From the NCBI GenBank assembly GCA_038127535.1, contig JAYPHU010000001.1:1-64000 (forward strand): a stretch of DNA of 64,000 bases, in the 5' to 3' direction. The stretch is from JAYPHU01 sp038127535. Its GTDB lineage: Bacteria > Pseudomonadota > Alphaproteobacteria > Rhodospirillales > UBA2165. Under the pieces are notes generated by a model that was not told the origin of the DNA, made no database searches, and worked only from the letters and a program-made list of their open reading frames with translations. Shown here piece after piece: positions 42,869 to 51,513 of this stretch (the first letter of the stretch is position 1; every line of letters starts with the position of its first letter). Both the position numbers and the translations under genes were made by a program.

Positions 42869-44017
42869 ATGGCGAAGGACGATTATTATAAGACCCTCGA
42901 GGTCGGTAAAAGCGCCAACGCGGACGAGATCAAGAAGGCGTACCGCAGGCTAGCCATGAAGTATCACCCGGACCGCAATCAGGGTGACGCCGAGGCCGAA
43001 AAGAAATTCAAGGAACTCAACGAAGCCAACGACGTACTGTCCGATGAGGAAAAACGCGCAGCCTATGACCGCTTCGGCCATGCCGCGTTCGAACAGGGCG
43101 GGCCCGGCGCCGGCGGCTTCGATCAGGGCTTCGGCCACGGGTTCTCGGGCTTTTCCGACATCTTCGACGAGATGTTCGGCGATGCGTTTGCCGGCGGCCG
43201 GGGCCGCGGCGGTGCGCGCCAATCGGGCCGGGGCGCGGACCTGCGCTACAATATGGAAATTTCCCTGGCCCAGGCCTATAAGGGTAATAAGACCAATATC
43301 CGCGTGCCGACATCTGTTGCGTGCGGCGACTGCAAGGGCGTTGGCTCCAAAGGGGGTGCGGCGCCGGACACCTGCCCGTCCTGCAACGGCGCCGGCAAGA
43401 TGCGCGCCCAACAAGGCTTCTTTACCATCGAGCGCACCTGCTCGTCCTGCGGCGGCCAGGGCAAAGTGATCAAGGAGCCGTGCCAGAACTGCAGCGGCTC
43501 CGGCCGGGTACATCAGGAAAAGACGCTGTCGGTCACCATCCCGCCGGGGGTTGAGGACGGCACTCGAATCCGCTTGTCGGGCGAGGGCGAGGCCGGACTC
43601 AACGGCGCGGCGCCGGGCGATCTCTACATCTTTATTTCCGTGGCCCCCCATCACATCTTCCAGCGGGACGGGGCCAACATCTATTGCAAGGTGCCCCTTC
43701 CGTTCACCATTGCGTCCCTCGGCGGCCATGTGGACGTGCCGACCGTGGACGGCAGTCGGGCGCGCATCACCATTCCCATCGGCACCCAGTCCGGCCATCA
43801 GTTCCGGCTCAAGAACAAGGGCATGTCCATCCTGCGCTCCAAAGAGCGGGGCGACATGTTCGTGCAGGTTAATGTGGAAACGCCGGTCAATCTCACCAAG
43901 CGGCAGAAAGAACTGCTGCAGGAATTTGATAAAGAGGGCAAGTCCTCCGACAACAGCCCGGAATCCGAGGGCTTTTTCACTAAGGTCAAGGACCTATGGG
44001 AAGACCTGAAGGATTAG
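42869..44017 (+). CDS. dnaJ: Chaperone DnaJ
   Basis: DnaJ stimulates DnaK ATPase and delivers substrates. The 382-residue protein has a J-domain (KDDYYKTLEVGKSANADEIKKAYRRLAMKYHPDRNQ, with HPD), a Gly/Phe-rich linker, and the zinc-binding region with four C-x2-C-x-G-x-G repeats (CGDCKGVGSKG, CPSCNGAGK, CSSCGGQGK, CQNCSGSG). The C-terminal substrate domain follows. Type I (full-length) DnaJ. dapB follows closely. Confidence 0.98.
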   Translation: MAKDDYYKTLEVGKSANADEIKKAYRRLAMKYHPDRNQGDAEAEKKFKELNEANDVLSDEEKRAAYDRFGHAAFEQGGPGAGGFDQGFGHGFSGFSDIFDEMFGDAFAGGRGRGGARQSGRGADLRYNMEISLAQAYKGNKTNIRVPTSVACGDCKGVGSKGGAAPDTCPSCNGAGKMRAQQGFFTIERTCSSCGGQGKVIKEPCQNCSGSGRVHQEKTLSVTIPPGVEDGTRIRLSGEGEAGLNGAAPGDLYIFISVAPHHIFQRDGANIYCKVPLPFTIASLGGHVDVPTVDGSRARITIPIGTQSGHQFRLKNKGMSILRSKERGDMFVQVNVETPVNLTKRQKELLQEFDKEGKSSDNSPESEGFFTKVKDLWEDLKD

Positions 44018-44064
44018 GGTAGTCTGCCGCCGCTGAAATGGCGGAAGAGAAAACGGGGGATCCC

Positions 44065-44868
44065 ATGAAAATCGGAATTGTCGGCTGTGCCGGCCGGATG
44101 GGTCAGATGCTGGTCAAGGAAGCCCTTGCGACCGACGGATGTGAGCTCGTCGGCGGAACGGAAGGGCCGGGCAATGCGGCGCTGGGCCAGGATGTGGCGG
44201 CGACCGCCGGACTGCCGGCCACCGGTCAAGCCATCACCGATGACACGGCGACGCTCTTTGAAGCCGCCGACACCGTCATTGATTTCACTATTGCACCCGT
44301 GACCAAGGGCCATCTGGACCTAGCGGTCGCGCATGGCACGGCCCTGGTGCTCGGCACCACAGGCCATGACGCCGCGCAGATGACGGAGATCGAGGCGGCG
44401 GCGGAAAAGGCAGTGATAATCAAGGCGATGAATTTCTCCGTCGGGGTCAACGCGCTGTTCGCGCTGACCAAGCAATTGGCCGGGACGCTGGACGAGGACT
44501 TCGATATCGAGATCGTCGAGATGCACCACAAGCATAAAGTGGACGCGCCGTCGGGCACGGCCATCGGCCTGGGCGAGGCGGCCGCCGCCGGACGCGGCGT
44601 CAGTCTATCGGACGTGGCCCAGCGCGGCCGTGACGGCATCACTGGCGAACGCAAGAAAGGCGATATCGGCATTACCGCGCTGCGCGGCGGCGACGTTGTC
44701 GGCGAGCACCAGGTGATTTTTGCGGCGGATGCGGAGCGGGTGCAACTCGGCCATATCGCCACGTCGCGGGGTATCTTCTCCCGGGGTGCGGTGCGCGCCG
44801 CACTCTGGTCGGAGGGCAAGGCCCCCGGTCTCTACGACATGCTGGATGTGCTGGGCTTTAAATCCTAG
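44065..44868 (+). CDS. dapB: 4-hydroxy-tetrahydrodipicolinate reductase
   Basis: DapB reduces hydroxy-tetrahydrodipicolinate in the diaminopimelate/lysine pathway. From the ATG at 44065 it is 267 residues: MKIGIVGCAGRMGQML (Rossmann motif G-x-x-G-x-M-G), VIDFTIAP, GTTGHD, and the signature EMHHKHKVDAPSGTAIGLGE. An in-frame ATG nine codons upstream is possible but less like the family start. Its 3' end overlaps the DUF2244 gene by 4 bp on the opposite strand. The dnaJ-dapB order is an alphaproteobacterial habit. Confidence 0.96.
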   Translation: MKIGIVGCAGRMGQMLVKEALATDGCELVGGTEGPGNAALGQDVAATAGLPATGQAITDDTATLFEAADTVIDFTIAPVTKGHLDLAVAHGTALVLGTTGHDAAQMTEIEAAAEKAVIIKAMNFSVGVNALFALTKQLAGTLDEDFDIEIVEMHHKHKVDAPSGTAIGLGEAAAAGRGVSLSDVAQRGRDGITGERKKGDIGITALRGGDVVGEHQVIFAADAERVQLGHIATSRGIFSRGAVRAALWSEGKAPGLYDMLDVLGFKS

Positions 44869-45374
44869 CGGGAATCATTTTCCAACTGGGCGAGACGTAA
44901 ACGCTGCAGGCCGTCCTGCAGGGCATCAAACGCGCGCCGGCGTTCGCCGGGCGTGAGAAACGACCCCACCTCGACGGCCCGACCCTTGGAGCTGAGGGTC
45001 AGTTTGCCCGCCAGGTCCACGTTGAGCCACTGGGGCTGAAACCGGAGAATGCTCTCGGAGCCCCAGCGGTCGATCTTGCGGACGAACAGGTCCTTGCCGG
45101 TGAGCACCACGAACTCCCGTGTGCGGGAATTGCACCGGCAGAATTGATAGGCGGCTGCGAGCAGCAGCACCTCCAATCCCATAAAACCCAGCACCGGGCC
45201 CGCGCCGACGGCATAGAAAATCAGTCCGAGGGTCACACAAATTCCGGCAAACAGGCCCAACAGCCAGCGGATGGCGGCGAGGCGTTCGACCACGCCGGGG
45301 ATCATCCGGATTTCAAAGGGCAGGCGATCCGATCCTTCAACGGCGGCGGCGTCGGAATAACTGAGTTGGATCAT
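44865..45374 (-). CDS. DUF2244 membrane protein
   Basis: The 169-residue protein has two adjoining hydrophobic helices at about residues 33-72 (LLGLFAGICVTLGLIFYAVGAGP; LEVLLLAAAYQF), then a beta-rich region with VLTGKDLFVRKIDRW and VEVGSFLTPGERRRAFDALQDGL. This is the DUF2244 pattern, often next to nth in alphaproteobacteria. Function unknown. It is divergent from nth by 92 bp and convergent with dapB. Confidence 0.85.
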   Translation of the reverse strand: MIQLSYSDAAAVEGSDRLPFEIRMIPGVVERLAAIRWLLGLFAGICVTLGLIFYAVGAGPVLGFMGLEVLLLAAAYQFCRCNSRTREFVVLTGKDLFVRKIDRWGSESILRFQPQWLNVDLAGKLTLSSKGRAVEVGSFLTPGERRRAFDALQDGLQRLRLAQLENDSR

Positions 45375-45466
45375 GATCGCTCTTTCATCGGCGCCGCATT
45401 TTACGCGGTAATAGGTGTGGCACGAAACGATTTCTTTAGGGGCCGCAATGCGGTACTGCTGAGTTT

Positions 45467-46105
45467 ATGAAAAAAGCCGATATCCAGACCTTTTACAGCG
45501 CGCTCCGCGCCGCCAATCCCAAACCCAAGGGGGAGCTCAATTACGTGAACCCCTATACGCTGCTGGTCGCCGTGGTGCTGTCGGCGCAGGCGACGGATGT
45601 TGGTGTGAACAAGGCGACGGGGCCCTTGTTCAAGAAAGTCGATACGCCGGAGAAGATGGTCAAGCTGGGTGAGGCCAAGCTCAAGGACTACATCAAGACC
45701 ATCGGATTGTTTAATTCCAAGGCCAAGAACGTGGTCAAGCTCAGCCAAATGCTCATCGAAGAACACGGAAGCGACGTACCTCGGGACAGGGAGGCTTTGG
45801 AAAAGCTGCCGGGCGTCGGGCGCAAGACCGCCAACGTGGTGCTCAACATCGCTTTCGGGGAACCCACCATCGCCGTGGATACACACTTGTTCCGGATCGG
45901 CAACCGCACCGGTCTGGCCAAGGGCAAAACGCCGTTAGCGGTGGAGAAGAAGCTGGAAAAAGCGACCCCGGCGGAATTCATGCGCCACGCCCATCATTGG
46001 CTGATTCTGCACGGACGTTACGTCTGTAAGGCCCGTAATCCGGACTGCCCCGCCTGCGTGGTGCGGGAGCAGTGTTCCTTTAAAGGGAAGACCACCGCTG
46101 AATAG
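45467..46105 (+). CDS. nth: Endonuclease III (DNA glycosylase/AP lyase)
   Basis: Nth removes oxidised pyrimidines and cuts abasic sites. The 212-residue protein has the helix-hairpin-helix LPGVGRKTANVVLNIAFG with the catalytic lysine, the later aspartate in AVDTHLFRIGNR, and a C-terminal [4Fe-4S] motif C-x6-C-x2-C-x5-C (CKARNPDCPACVVREQC). Length and motif order are standard. Confidence 0.97.
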   Translation: MKKADIQTFYSALRAANPKPKGELNYVNPYTLLVAVVLSAQATDVGVNKATGPLFKKVDTPEKMVKLGEAKLKDYIKTIGLFNSKAKNVVKLSQMLIEEHGSDVPRDREALEKLPGVGRKTANVVLNIAFGEPTIAVDTHLFRIGNRTGLAKGKTPLAVEKKLEKATPAEFMRHAHHWLILHGRYVCKARNPDCPACVVREQCSFKGKTTAE

Positions 46106-46114
46106 TCCCGGCAG

Positions 46115-46357
46115 TTAATTGTCTCCGAAGATATCCGGATCTTTTTCCGTATCGAAATCCTGTGCCGGTGCATCTCGGTCCGGCGCGGTCGGCACTTCCG
46201 GTACGGGTTCCGTCAGCGCCGGCGGTTCATCTCCGCCAGGCACGGCCGGCACAGGCTCGGTTAATGCCGGCAGCTCATCTCCACCGGGGACGGCTTGCTC
46301 CGGTTCCGTAGCACCAACGGGCGGCGGCGGCACAGGCGATCCACCCTCGCCGGCAGC
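46115..46357 (-). pseudogene. Proline-rich repeat tail in frame behind the lipoprotein amber stop
   Basis: Beyond the TAG that ends the lipoprotein at 46358, the same frame stays open for 80 codons and stops at a TAA at 46115. It has two copies of a 16-residue unit (AVPGGDE-x-PALTEPVP) coded by a 48-bp tandem repeat, and the acidic end DFDTEKDPDIFGDN. A similar stretch, EPLTEPVEGESASAVPGDVP, occurs inside the lipoprotein itself. So this may be the original C terminus, cut by a nonsense codon. A separate small gene from a GTG at 46333, preceded by GAGGGTGGA, is the alternative. Confidence 0.5.
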
Positions 46358-46912
46358 CTAGCCGGGCGGATTTTCCAGAACGCTGGCAAAACAGGCTTTC
46401 TCATCGACCTCAGCATTGTCGCGGCCCCGAACCTCGACAAAGTCGACCGTCAGATCACCGTCGTCGTACAAGAACACATCGACGACGCATTTCTCCGCCC
46501 GGTATTGCCAGATCTTGGCGGGCGGTTCCGACCGTTCAAAGCTGGGCGGGCCGAGAAGCTCGCTGACCTCGTTCGCCTCCAGACCGGCCAGGCGTTCCTT
46601 GAAATTTTCCAGGTCAATCTCGCGGCTGGCGACCTCCTGTTCCAGGACGGGCACGTCTCCCGGCACGGCGGATGCAGATTCACCCTCCACGGGTTCCGTC
46701 AAGGGTTCCGGATAATCGGCCAGCGCGGCAGGCTGGCCGGCTTGCTCTTGGGCGGGCGCACCGTTCTCAGCGGCGCGGGCTGTTTGATCCTGTTGATCGT
46801 CCGCCGAGCGGGGGATACGTTTCAGGCTCGGCCGATCGACCGCGCACGCACTTAACAATAGTGCCAGAACAACAACACCGAGTCCTGTTTTGACTATCCT
46901 GCCGGTGGTCAA
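46358..46912 (-). CDS. Lipoprotein of unknown function
   Basis: From a TTG at 46912 (AGAGG about eight bases upstream) the 184-residue protein has a signal and lipobox LLLSAC. A disordered, Pro/Glu-rich middle is followed by a compact domain: LAGLEANEVSELLGPPSFERSEPPAKIWQYRAEKCVVDVFLYDDGDLTVDFVEV and a late DEKACFASVL with a possible disulfide. The domain resembles SmpA/OmlA-like lipoproteins of alphaproteobacteria, but I cannot name it. TTG at 46945 is a weaker option. It lies just downstream of the bactofilin, which makes a role at the cell envelope likely. Confidence 0.75.
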   Translation of the reverse strand: MTTGRIVKTGLGVVVLALLLSACAVDRPSLKRIPRSADDQQDQTARAAENGAPAQEQAGQPAALADYPEPLTEPVEGESASAVPGDVPVLEQEVASREIDLENFKERLAGLEANEVSELLGPPSFERSEPPAKIWQYRAEKCVVDVFLYDDGDLTVDFVEVRGRDNAEVDEKACFASVLENPPG

Positions 46913-46972
46913 TTCGCCTGCCTCTATTTCGGCCGGGGAGGCCAAGCCGTCGCTCTGGCTGTCGCCGTCGGA

Positions 46973-47521
46973 CTAGCCGCCGTCTTCCGCCTGGGCCAAC
47001 GAGGCCATGTCACCGGAAATCTCGCCGCCGGCCTCAATCACGATCTTGCCGTAGCGGACGGAGCCGCTGACTTTTCCGTCCTTGCGGATGGTCAGCTTTT
47101 CCTTGGCAATTAGGGTGCCTTCGAACACGCCGCTGATGTCGGCTTCCTCCACGTCCGCGTTCCCCTTGAAATAGCCCGTCGAAGCCACTTCGATCACATG
47201 GGCGTCGGTCAGGGACGCCTCCACCCGGCCTTCGACGACCAGTTTTTCGCAGGCCGTGATCTCGCCGTTCAAGCAGATATTGCGACCAACCGTCAGCCGG
47301 TTGGCGTCATCATCCAGGCCCAAACGACGGTCCCGGGGACCGCCCGGTATCTCGGCTACCCGGCGGGGGATTTCCGGCCGGAAGAAGCCGCCGGCGGGTT
47401 TGGCCGGCGCATGGGAACCCTTCTTGGAAAAAGGCTTGAGCGGCGGCGCTTCCATGTTCGACCCGTTTTCGGCGTCGTTCTGCGCCCCGCTTTCTTCGGC
47501 CTTTTTGTCTTTGGTGAACAT
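46973..47521 (-). CDS. Bactofilin
   Basis: Bactofilins are self-polymerising beta-helical cytoskeletal proteins that position envelope enzymes. The 182-residue protein has a disordered, charged N terminus of about 75 residues, then the bactofilin (DUF583) repeats: LTVGRNICLNGEITACEKLVVEGRVEASL, ADVEEADISGVFEGTLIAKEKLTIRKDGKVSGSV, and IVIEAGGEISGDM. The ATG at 47521 is chosen over an in-frame TTG two codons upstream. The lipoprotein follows on the same strand. Membrane contact through the N terminus is typical but not proven here. Confidence 0.92.
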   Translation of the reverse strand: MFTKDKKAEESGAQNDAENGSNMEAPPLKPFSKKGSHAPAKPAGGFFRPEIPRRVAEIPGGPRDRRLGLDDDANRLTVGRNICLNGEITACEKLVVEGRVEASLTDAHVIEVASTGYFKGNADVEEADISGVFEGTLIAKEKLTIRKDGKVSGSVRYGKIVIEAGGEISGDMASLAQAEDGG

Positions 47522-47565
47522 CGTCAACGTGCCTTTCCTAATGCCCGGCCTAACTCCCGTCGGCG

Positions 47566-48282
47566 CTACGCGCCTTCGGACGCCTCAAGCCTAGTGCGCC
47601 ACCCCTGAACCAAATGTACCATCGTTGCCGTCGCGATGACTGAGGCCAAAAGGTTCAAAATCGGGACCGTCATCATAAACGCAATGACCACCCCGGCAAG
47701 AAAGACCTGTCCCCGAAAGGCGCTTCTGAGGTACAGCGCCCCCCTCGGGTCCAGCCGCCGGTGGGCGACCAGCTCGAAAAATTCCCGGCCCAGAAGATAC
47801 CCGTTCAGGGCGTAGAAGACAAAAAGATTAAACGGTCCGATGAAAAACAGAATGGCATAAACGGGCAGGGCCAAAATGTTGAGAAATATAGCCAGCAAGG
47901 AAAACTTGATGGTCACCTTGAGAACTTCGCTGAGCGGCTGCCCGCGGGTTTCCGGCAGGTGGGAATAATGATTGTCTTCGACCGCCTGGGCCGTAGCGTC
48001 TAGGTAAAAACTGACAATCAGGGTGACCACCGACGGAAATAGCAGCCAGGACAGAAACACCACCAGAGCCGTTCCCAGCGCGTCGGTCAGACCCTCCAGC
48101 CAGTCGTCGAGGAAGGACAGCCAGCCGTCGAAGGCGAACAGGGACGTGTTGAACAGCAAAAACCCGACGATGGACCAAAGCAGGACGAAAATAATGCCCG
48201 AGCCGATAATGCCGATCCAGATGACGCGGCGGAAGGATTTGTCCCCCAATTGCTCGAACGCCAATTTAAACGCGCGGGTCAT
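47566..48282 (-). CDS. EI24/CysZ-like membrane protein
   Basis: The 238-residue protein is very hydrophobic with about five to six helices (VIWIGIIGSGIIFVLLWSIVGFLLF; GTALVVFLSWLLFPSVVTLIVSFYL; LAIFLNILALPVYAILFFIGPFNLFVFYALNGYLLGREFFEL; FLAGVVIAFMMTVPILNLLASVIATATM). The NGYLLGREFFE segment is typical of EI24/CysZ. CysZ is a sulfate transporter, but alphaproteobacterial members are not characterised, so transport is only inferred. It lies 44 bp upstream of the bactofilin. Confidence 0.85.
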   Translation of the reverse strand: MTRAFKLAFEQLGDKSFRRVIWIGIIGSGIIFVLLWSIVGFLLFNTSLFAFDGWLSFLDDWLEGLTDALGTALVVFLSWLLFPSVVTLIVSFYLDATAQAVEDNHYSHLPETRGQPLSEVLKVTIKFSLLAIFLNILALPVYAILFFIGPFNLFVFYALNGYLLGREFFELVAHRRLDPRGALYLRSAFRGQVFLAGVVIAFMMTVPILNLLASVIATATMVHLVQGWRTRLEASEGA

Positions 48283-48451
48283 GAAATATGCCTTCCTTCA
48301 GATAAAAGCGGTGCTTGAACCGGTTCGTATTTATCGCCCAAGTCGGCGGGCCGCAAGTGCGGCATCCCGCGTCCCGCCGTCCATTAAGCTTGAGACGCAA
48401 GACCCGCCCGGTATACTGAGCCAAATTTGACCCACAAATAATGGATTTTTC

Positions 48452-49444
48452 ATGACACAGACCGACATTGATGTCCTCGGCATCGGCAACGCCATCGTCG
48501 ATGTACTTTCCCAAACCGACGATGATTTTCTCAGCGAAAACGGCCTCGCCAAGGGCACCATGACCCTGATCGATGCTGATCAGGCAGAGGGACTCTATGC
48601 CAAGATGGGACCCAGCGTGGAAGTCTCCGGCGGTTCGGCCGCGAACACCATCGCCTGTCTAGCCTCCCTGGGCGGCCAGGGTGCCTTTATCGGCAAGGTC
48701 CGAGATGATCAGCTCGGCGATGTGTTCCGCCACGATATCCGCGCCGGCGGGGTGAACTTCGAGACCGCGCCCAAGGAAGACGGTGCGCCCACGGCCCGGT
48801 GCCTGATTTTTGTGACGCCCGATGCGGAGCGGACCATGCAGACCTTCCTGGGTGTAAGCGTCGAACTGGGCCCCGACGATATCGACGAAGATCTGATCAG
48901 CCGCTCTGCGGTGACCTACCTGGAGGGCTATTTGTGGGACCCGCCCCTGGCCAAGGAAGCTTTTGTCAAAGCGGCGAAGATTGCCGCCGGTGCGGGGCGG
49001 AAAGTGTCCCTCAGCCTGTCCGATCCGTTCTGCGTGGACCGGCACCGGGATGATTTCCTTGATCTGGTCAACAACCATGTCGATATCTTGTTTGCTAACG
49101 AAGACGAGATTACATCCCTCTATAAGGTCGAAAATTTCGACGACGCCCTGCAGCATGTGCGCGGTCATTGCGAGATCGCCGCGCTGACCCGCAGCTCCAA
49201 AGGCTCGGTCGTGGTTGCCGGTGACGAAGTGCATGTTCTCGATGCCCACAAGGTCGACAAGGTGGTCGATACGACAGGGGCCGGGGATTCCTACGCTGCC
49301 GGTTTCCTGTGGGGCTATACCAATGGCCGAGGCCTCGCTGAATGCGGGGATATCGGCGGTATCGTAGCGGCCGAGATTGTCGGCCACTACGGTGCCCGTG
49401 CCGAGACCGATCTGGCCAAACTGGTGGCTGAGAAACTCGGCTGA
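48452..49444 (+). CDS. PfkB-family sugar kinase, probably adenosine kinase
   Basis: The 330-residue protein has the PfkB layout: IDVLGIGNAIVDVLSQ, GGSAANTIACLASLGGQGAFIGKVRDDQLG, and the C-terminal signature DTTGAGDSYAAGFLWG with the catalytic aspartate. The N-terminal GNAIVDVL and GGSAANT fit the adenosine kinase-like subfamily seen in alphaproteobacteria, but ribokinase-like relatives with other substrates exist. Confidence 0.85.
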   Translation: MTQTDIDVLGIGNAIVDVLSQTDDDFLSENGLAKGTMTLIDADQAEGLYAKMGPSVEVSGGSAANTIACLASLGGQGAFIGKVRDDQLGDVFRHDIRAGGVNFETAPKEDGAPTARCLIFVTPDAERTMQTFLGVSVELGPDDIDEDLISRSAVTYLEGYLWDPPLAKEAFVKAAKIAAGAGRKVSLSLSDPFCVDRHRDDFLDLVNNHVDILFANEDEITSLYKVENFDDALQHVRGHCEIAALTRSSKGSVVVAGDEVHVLDAHKVDKVVDTTGAGDSYAAGFLWGYTNGRGLAECGDIGGIVAAEIVGHYGARAETDLAKLVAEKLG

Positions 49445-49508
49445 TTTTTCTGAGCCGAGGTGTTCCTGTCCGTTGTGGCCGTATGGCCGTCCAGGGTAGT
49501 CTGATCTC

Positions 49509-50756
49509 ATGACGGCAGATCAACTCTCCTTGCCGGCCGGCGGAACGTCCCAAGCGTCCCGGCAATTTAAAACATCCTGGTTCTGGCGGATGATGCCGGC
49601 CGGTATGCGCCGGCGCTGGTGGCTGTTTCGCGTGTTCGATCTGATCGCCCGGCACTGGCCGGTGTTTAACAAGCCGCGCGGGCTGTTGGTGGTGCGCATG
49701 GACGGGATCGGCGACATGGTTCTGTTCCGCCGGTCCTTGGACGCCTATGGCGAGGTTCTGGGTTACGCCAAACCAGAGATCACCGTTTTGGGCTGCAAAA
49801 GCTGGGCCGCCATCGCCGATGAGGTGTTCGAGGGCTATAATTTCATAGCCATCGATGAGCATGCTTTCGCCCGTCAGCCCTTGTACCGGTTCAAGATCGG
49901 CCTGATGGTCCGAATGCTTGCCCCGGAAACGACTATCTCGGATTCGTATTTTCGTCGGGCGATGATGGCGGACAGTTTGGTCTGGCTCTCCGCCGCGCCG
50001 AAAACAATCGTCTCCTATCCCTTCATCAACGAGCCGACCCGGACCGAGTTCACCTATTATCTCAGCCAGGTTGATCAGATTGTGGACACGGGCGTATATC
50101 CGACCCACGAGATCGTCCGCCACCATCGGTTTTTGTCTCACTTGGCCGGGAAAGAGATTCCGCTGGCGCCACCCGAAATTTCTTGGCGCGATCAATCCCC
50201 GCCGGTGCCGGAAGGAAACCCGTACGTCGTTCTTAATCCGGGCAGCAACGAATACGGCCGCCGCTGGCCGTTCGAGAGCTACCTCGATATCGCCGAGCGC
50301 ATGCTGGATCACGGATACCGTGTGGTCATCGTGGGTGGACCGGGGGAGCGCGCCGGCGACCATCGGGACCGGTTTGGCGACGACGAAAGGGTCATCGACC
50401 TGATCGGAAAAACCAGCCTCGAAGGCTTACTGGATACGCTGAAGCATGCCGCCTGTGTGATCAGCAACGATACCGGCCCGGCGCATCTAAGCATCGCCCT
50501 CGGCGCGCCGACGTTGGTCATCGTCGGCGGTGGGCATTTCGGCAGCTTCGTGCCGTATCCGGCCGAAGCCATCCCAGATCACGCCAAGTTCGTTTTTGAA
50601 GAAATGCCGTGCTACCACTGTTTTTGGCGGTGTCATTTACGCGAAAGCAAATTCGATGTGTTTCCGTGCGTGAGCGCGGTGACTGTGGACACGGCCTGGG
50701 CGGCCATTGAGGGTTTGTTGCCGTCCAAACACGTTGTTAACCAAGCCGGGCCATAA
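49509..50756 (+). CDS. GT9-family glycosyltransferase (heptosyltransferase-like)
   Basis: GT9 enzymes add heptose or related sugars to lipopolysaccharide. The 415-residue protein has an N-terminal domain with LLVVRMDGIGDMVLFRRSLD, and a C-terminal domain with YVVLNPGSNEYGRRWPFESYLDIAERML, ISNDTGPAHLSIALGAPTLVIVGGGHFG (nucleotide-sugar binding), followed by MPCYHCFWRCHLRESKFDVFPCVSAV. The cysteines form C-x2-C-x3-C-x11-C. The substrate is unknown. It is followed by a methyltransferase gene 40 bp on. Confidence 0.87.
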   Translation: MTADQLSLPAGGTSQASRQFKTSWFWRMMPAGMRRRWWLFRVFDLIARHWPVFNKPRGLLVVRMDGIGDMVLFRRSLDAYGEVLGYAKPEITVLGCKSWAAIADEVFEGYNFIAIDEHAFARQPLYRFKIGLMVRMLAPETTISDSYFRRAMMADSLVWLSAAPKTIVSYPFINEPTRTEFTYYLSQVDQIVDTGVYPTHEIVRHHRFLSHLAGKEIPLAPPEISWRDQSPPVPEGNPYVVLNPGSNEYGRRWPFESYLDIAERMLDHGYRVVIVGGPGERAGDHRDRFGDDERVIDLIGKTSLEGLLDTLKHAACVISNDTGPAHLSIALGAPTLVIVGGGHFGSFVPYPAEAIPDHAKFVFEEMPCYHCFWRCHLRESKFDVFPCVSAVTVDTAWAAIEGLLPSKHVVNQAGP

Positions 50757-50796
50757 CGACTTTACGACAATCGGACGGCGCAATTGGGAGCGGCAG

Positions 50797-51510
50797 ATGA
50801 CCGACCAAGAAGAAGTCAATTTTTATGACATTTATGCGGGGTTCCGTCCCTACGAGCCGCCGGTTCTCAAGCCTAAACATATTCAACAATTCGACTACGA
50901 ATTCTGGACGGTTGCCGGCTGTGACAATGCATCCACCGTGTTGGAAGTCGGCAGCGGCACCGGCATGTTTTTAGCCTATTTGGAACACAAGGGTGTGGCG
51001 CGGTACCTCGGCCTGGATACCGATGAGGCCGTTCTCAAGGTTCTGCCTGAGTCCATCAAACAAAATTTTGCGGTACAGGATATTTGGGATTACCTGGACA
51101 AGACGGCGGGGAACGAGTCGTTTGATCATGTCGTCCTGTTTGACGTGTTCGAGCACTTCTCGCCCCAGGACGGGGTTCGGCTGCTCAGGGCCATCCGGTC
51201 AATTCTAAATCCAAATGGCCGGATTACGCTTCGCATGCCCAACATGGAGTCGCCATGGGCTATGCAATATCAATTCGGCGACCTCACTCACAAAGGCGCC
51301 TACAACGCGAATAGCCTGAAACAAGTGGCGCTGGCCGCGAACTACACACTGGTCTCTGCCTTTCCCCAGCGCCGCAGCAAGGGTATCCGCCGGATGAAAG
51401 AGGCGATCCTGGAATCGATCCTCAATGTGATGCTGACCGAGCCGCCGAAAATCTGGTCGGCGAATTTTATCGCCGTGCTGGAGCCGCGGGCGGACGAAGC
51501 CGCCGGCTGA
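50797..51510 (+). CDS. SAM-dependent methyltransferase
   Basis: The 237-residue protein is a class I methyltransferase: VLEVGSGTGMFLAYLEHKGV (motif I), YLGLDTDEAVL, FDHVVLFDVFEHFSPQDGVRLLRAIRSILNPNGRITLRMPN (motif II/III). The last helices and FAVQD/IAVLEPRA parts complete the fold. The ATG at 50797 follows GGGAGCGG; a longer frame overlaps the GT9 gene. It sits between two GT9 genes, so it may modify the sugar or an acceptor of a surface glycan. Confidence 0.85.
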   Translation: MTDQEEVNFYDIYAGFRPYEPPVLKPKHIQQFDYEFWTVAGCDNASTVLEVGSGTGMFLAYLEHKGVARYLGLDTDEAVLKVLPESIKQNFAVQDIWDYLDKTAGNESFDHVVLFDVFEHFSPQDGVRLLRAIRSILNPNGRITLRMPNMESPWAMQYQFGDLTHKGAYNANSLKQVALAANYTLVSAFPQRRSKGIRRMKEAILESILNVMLTEPPKIWSANFIAVLEPRADEAAG

Positions 51511-51513
51511 CAT

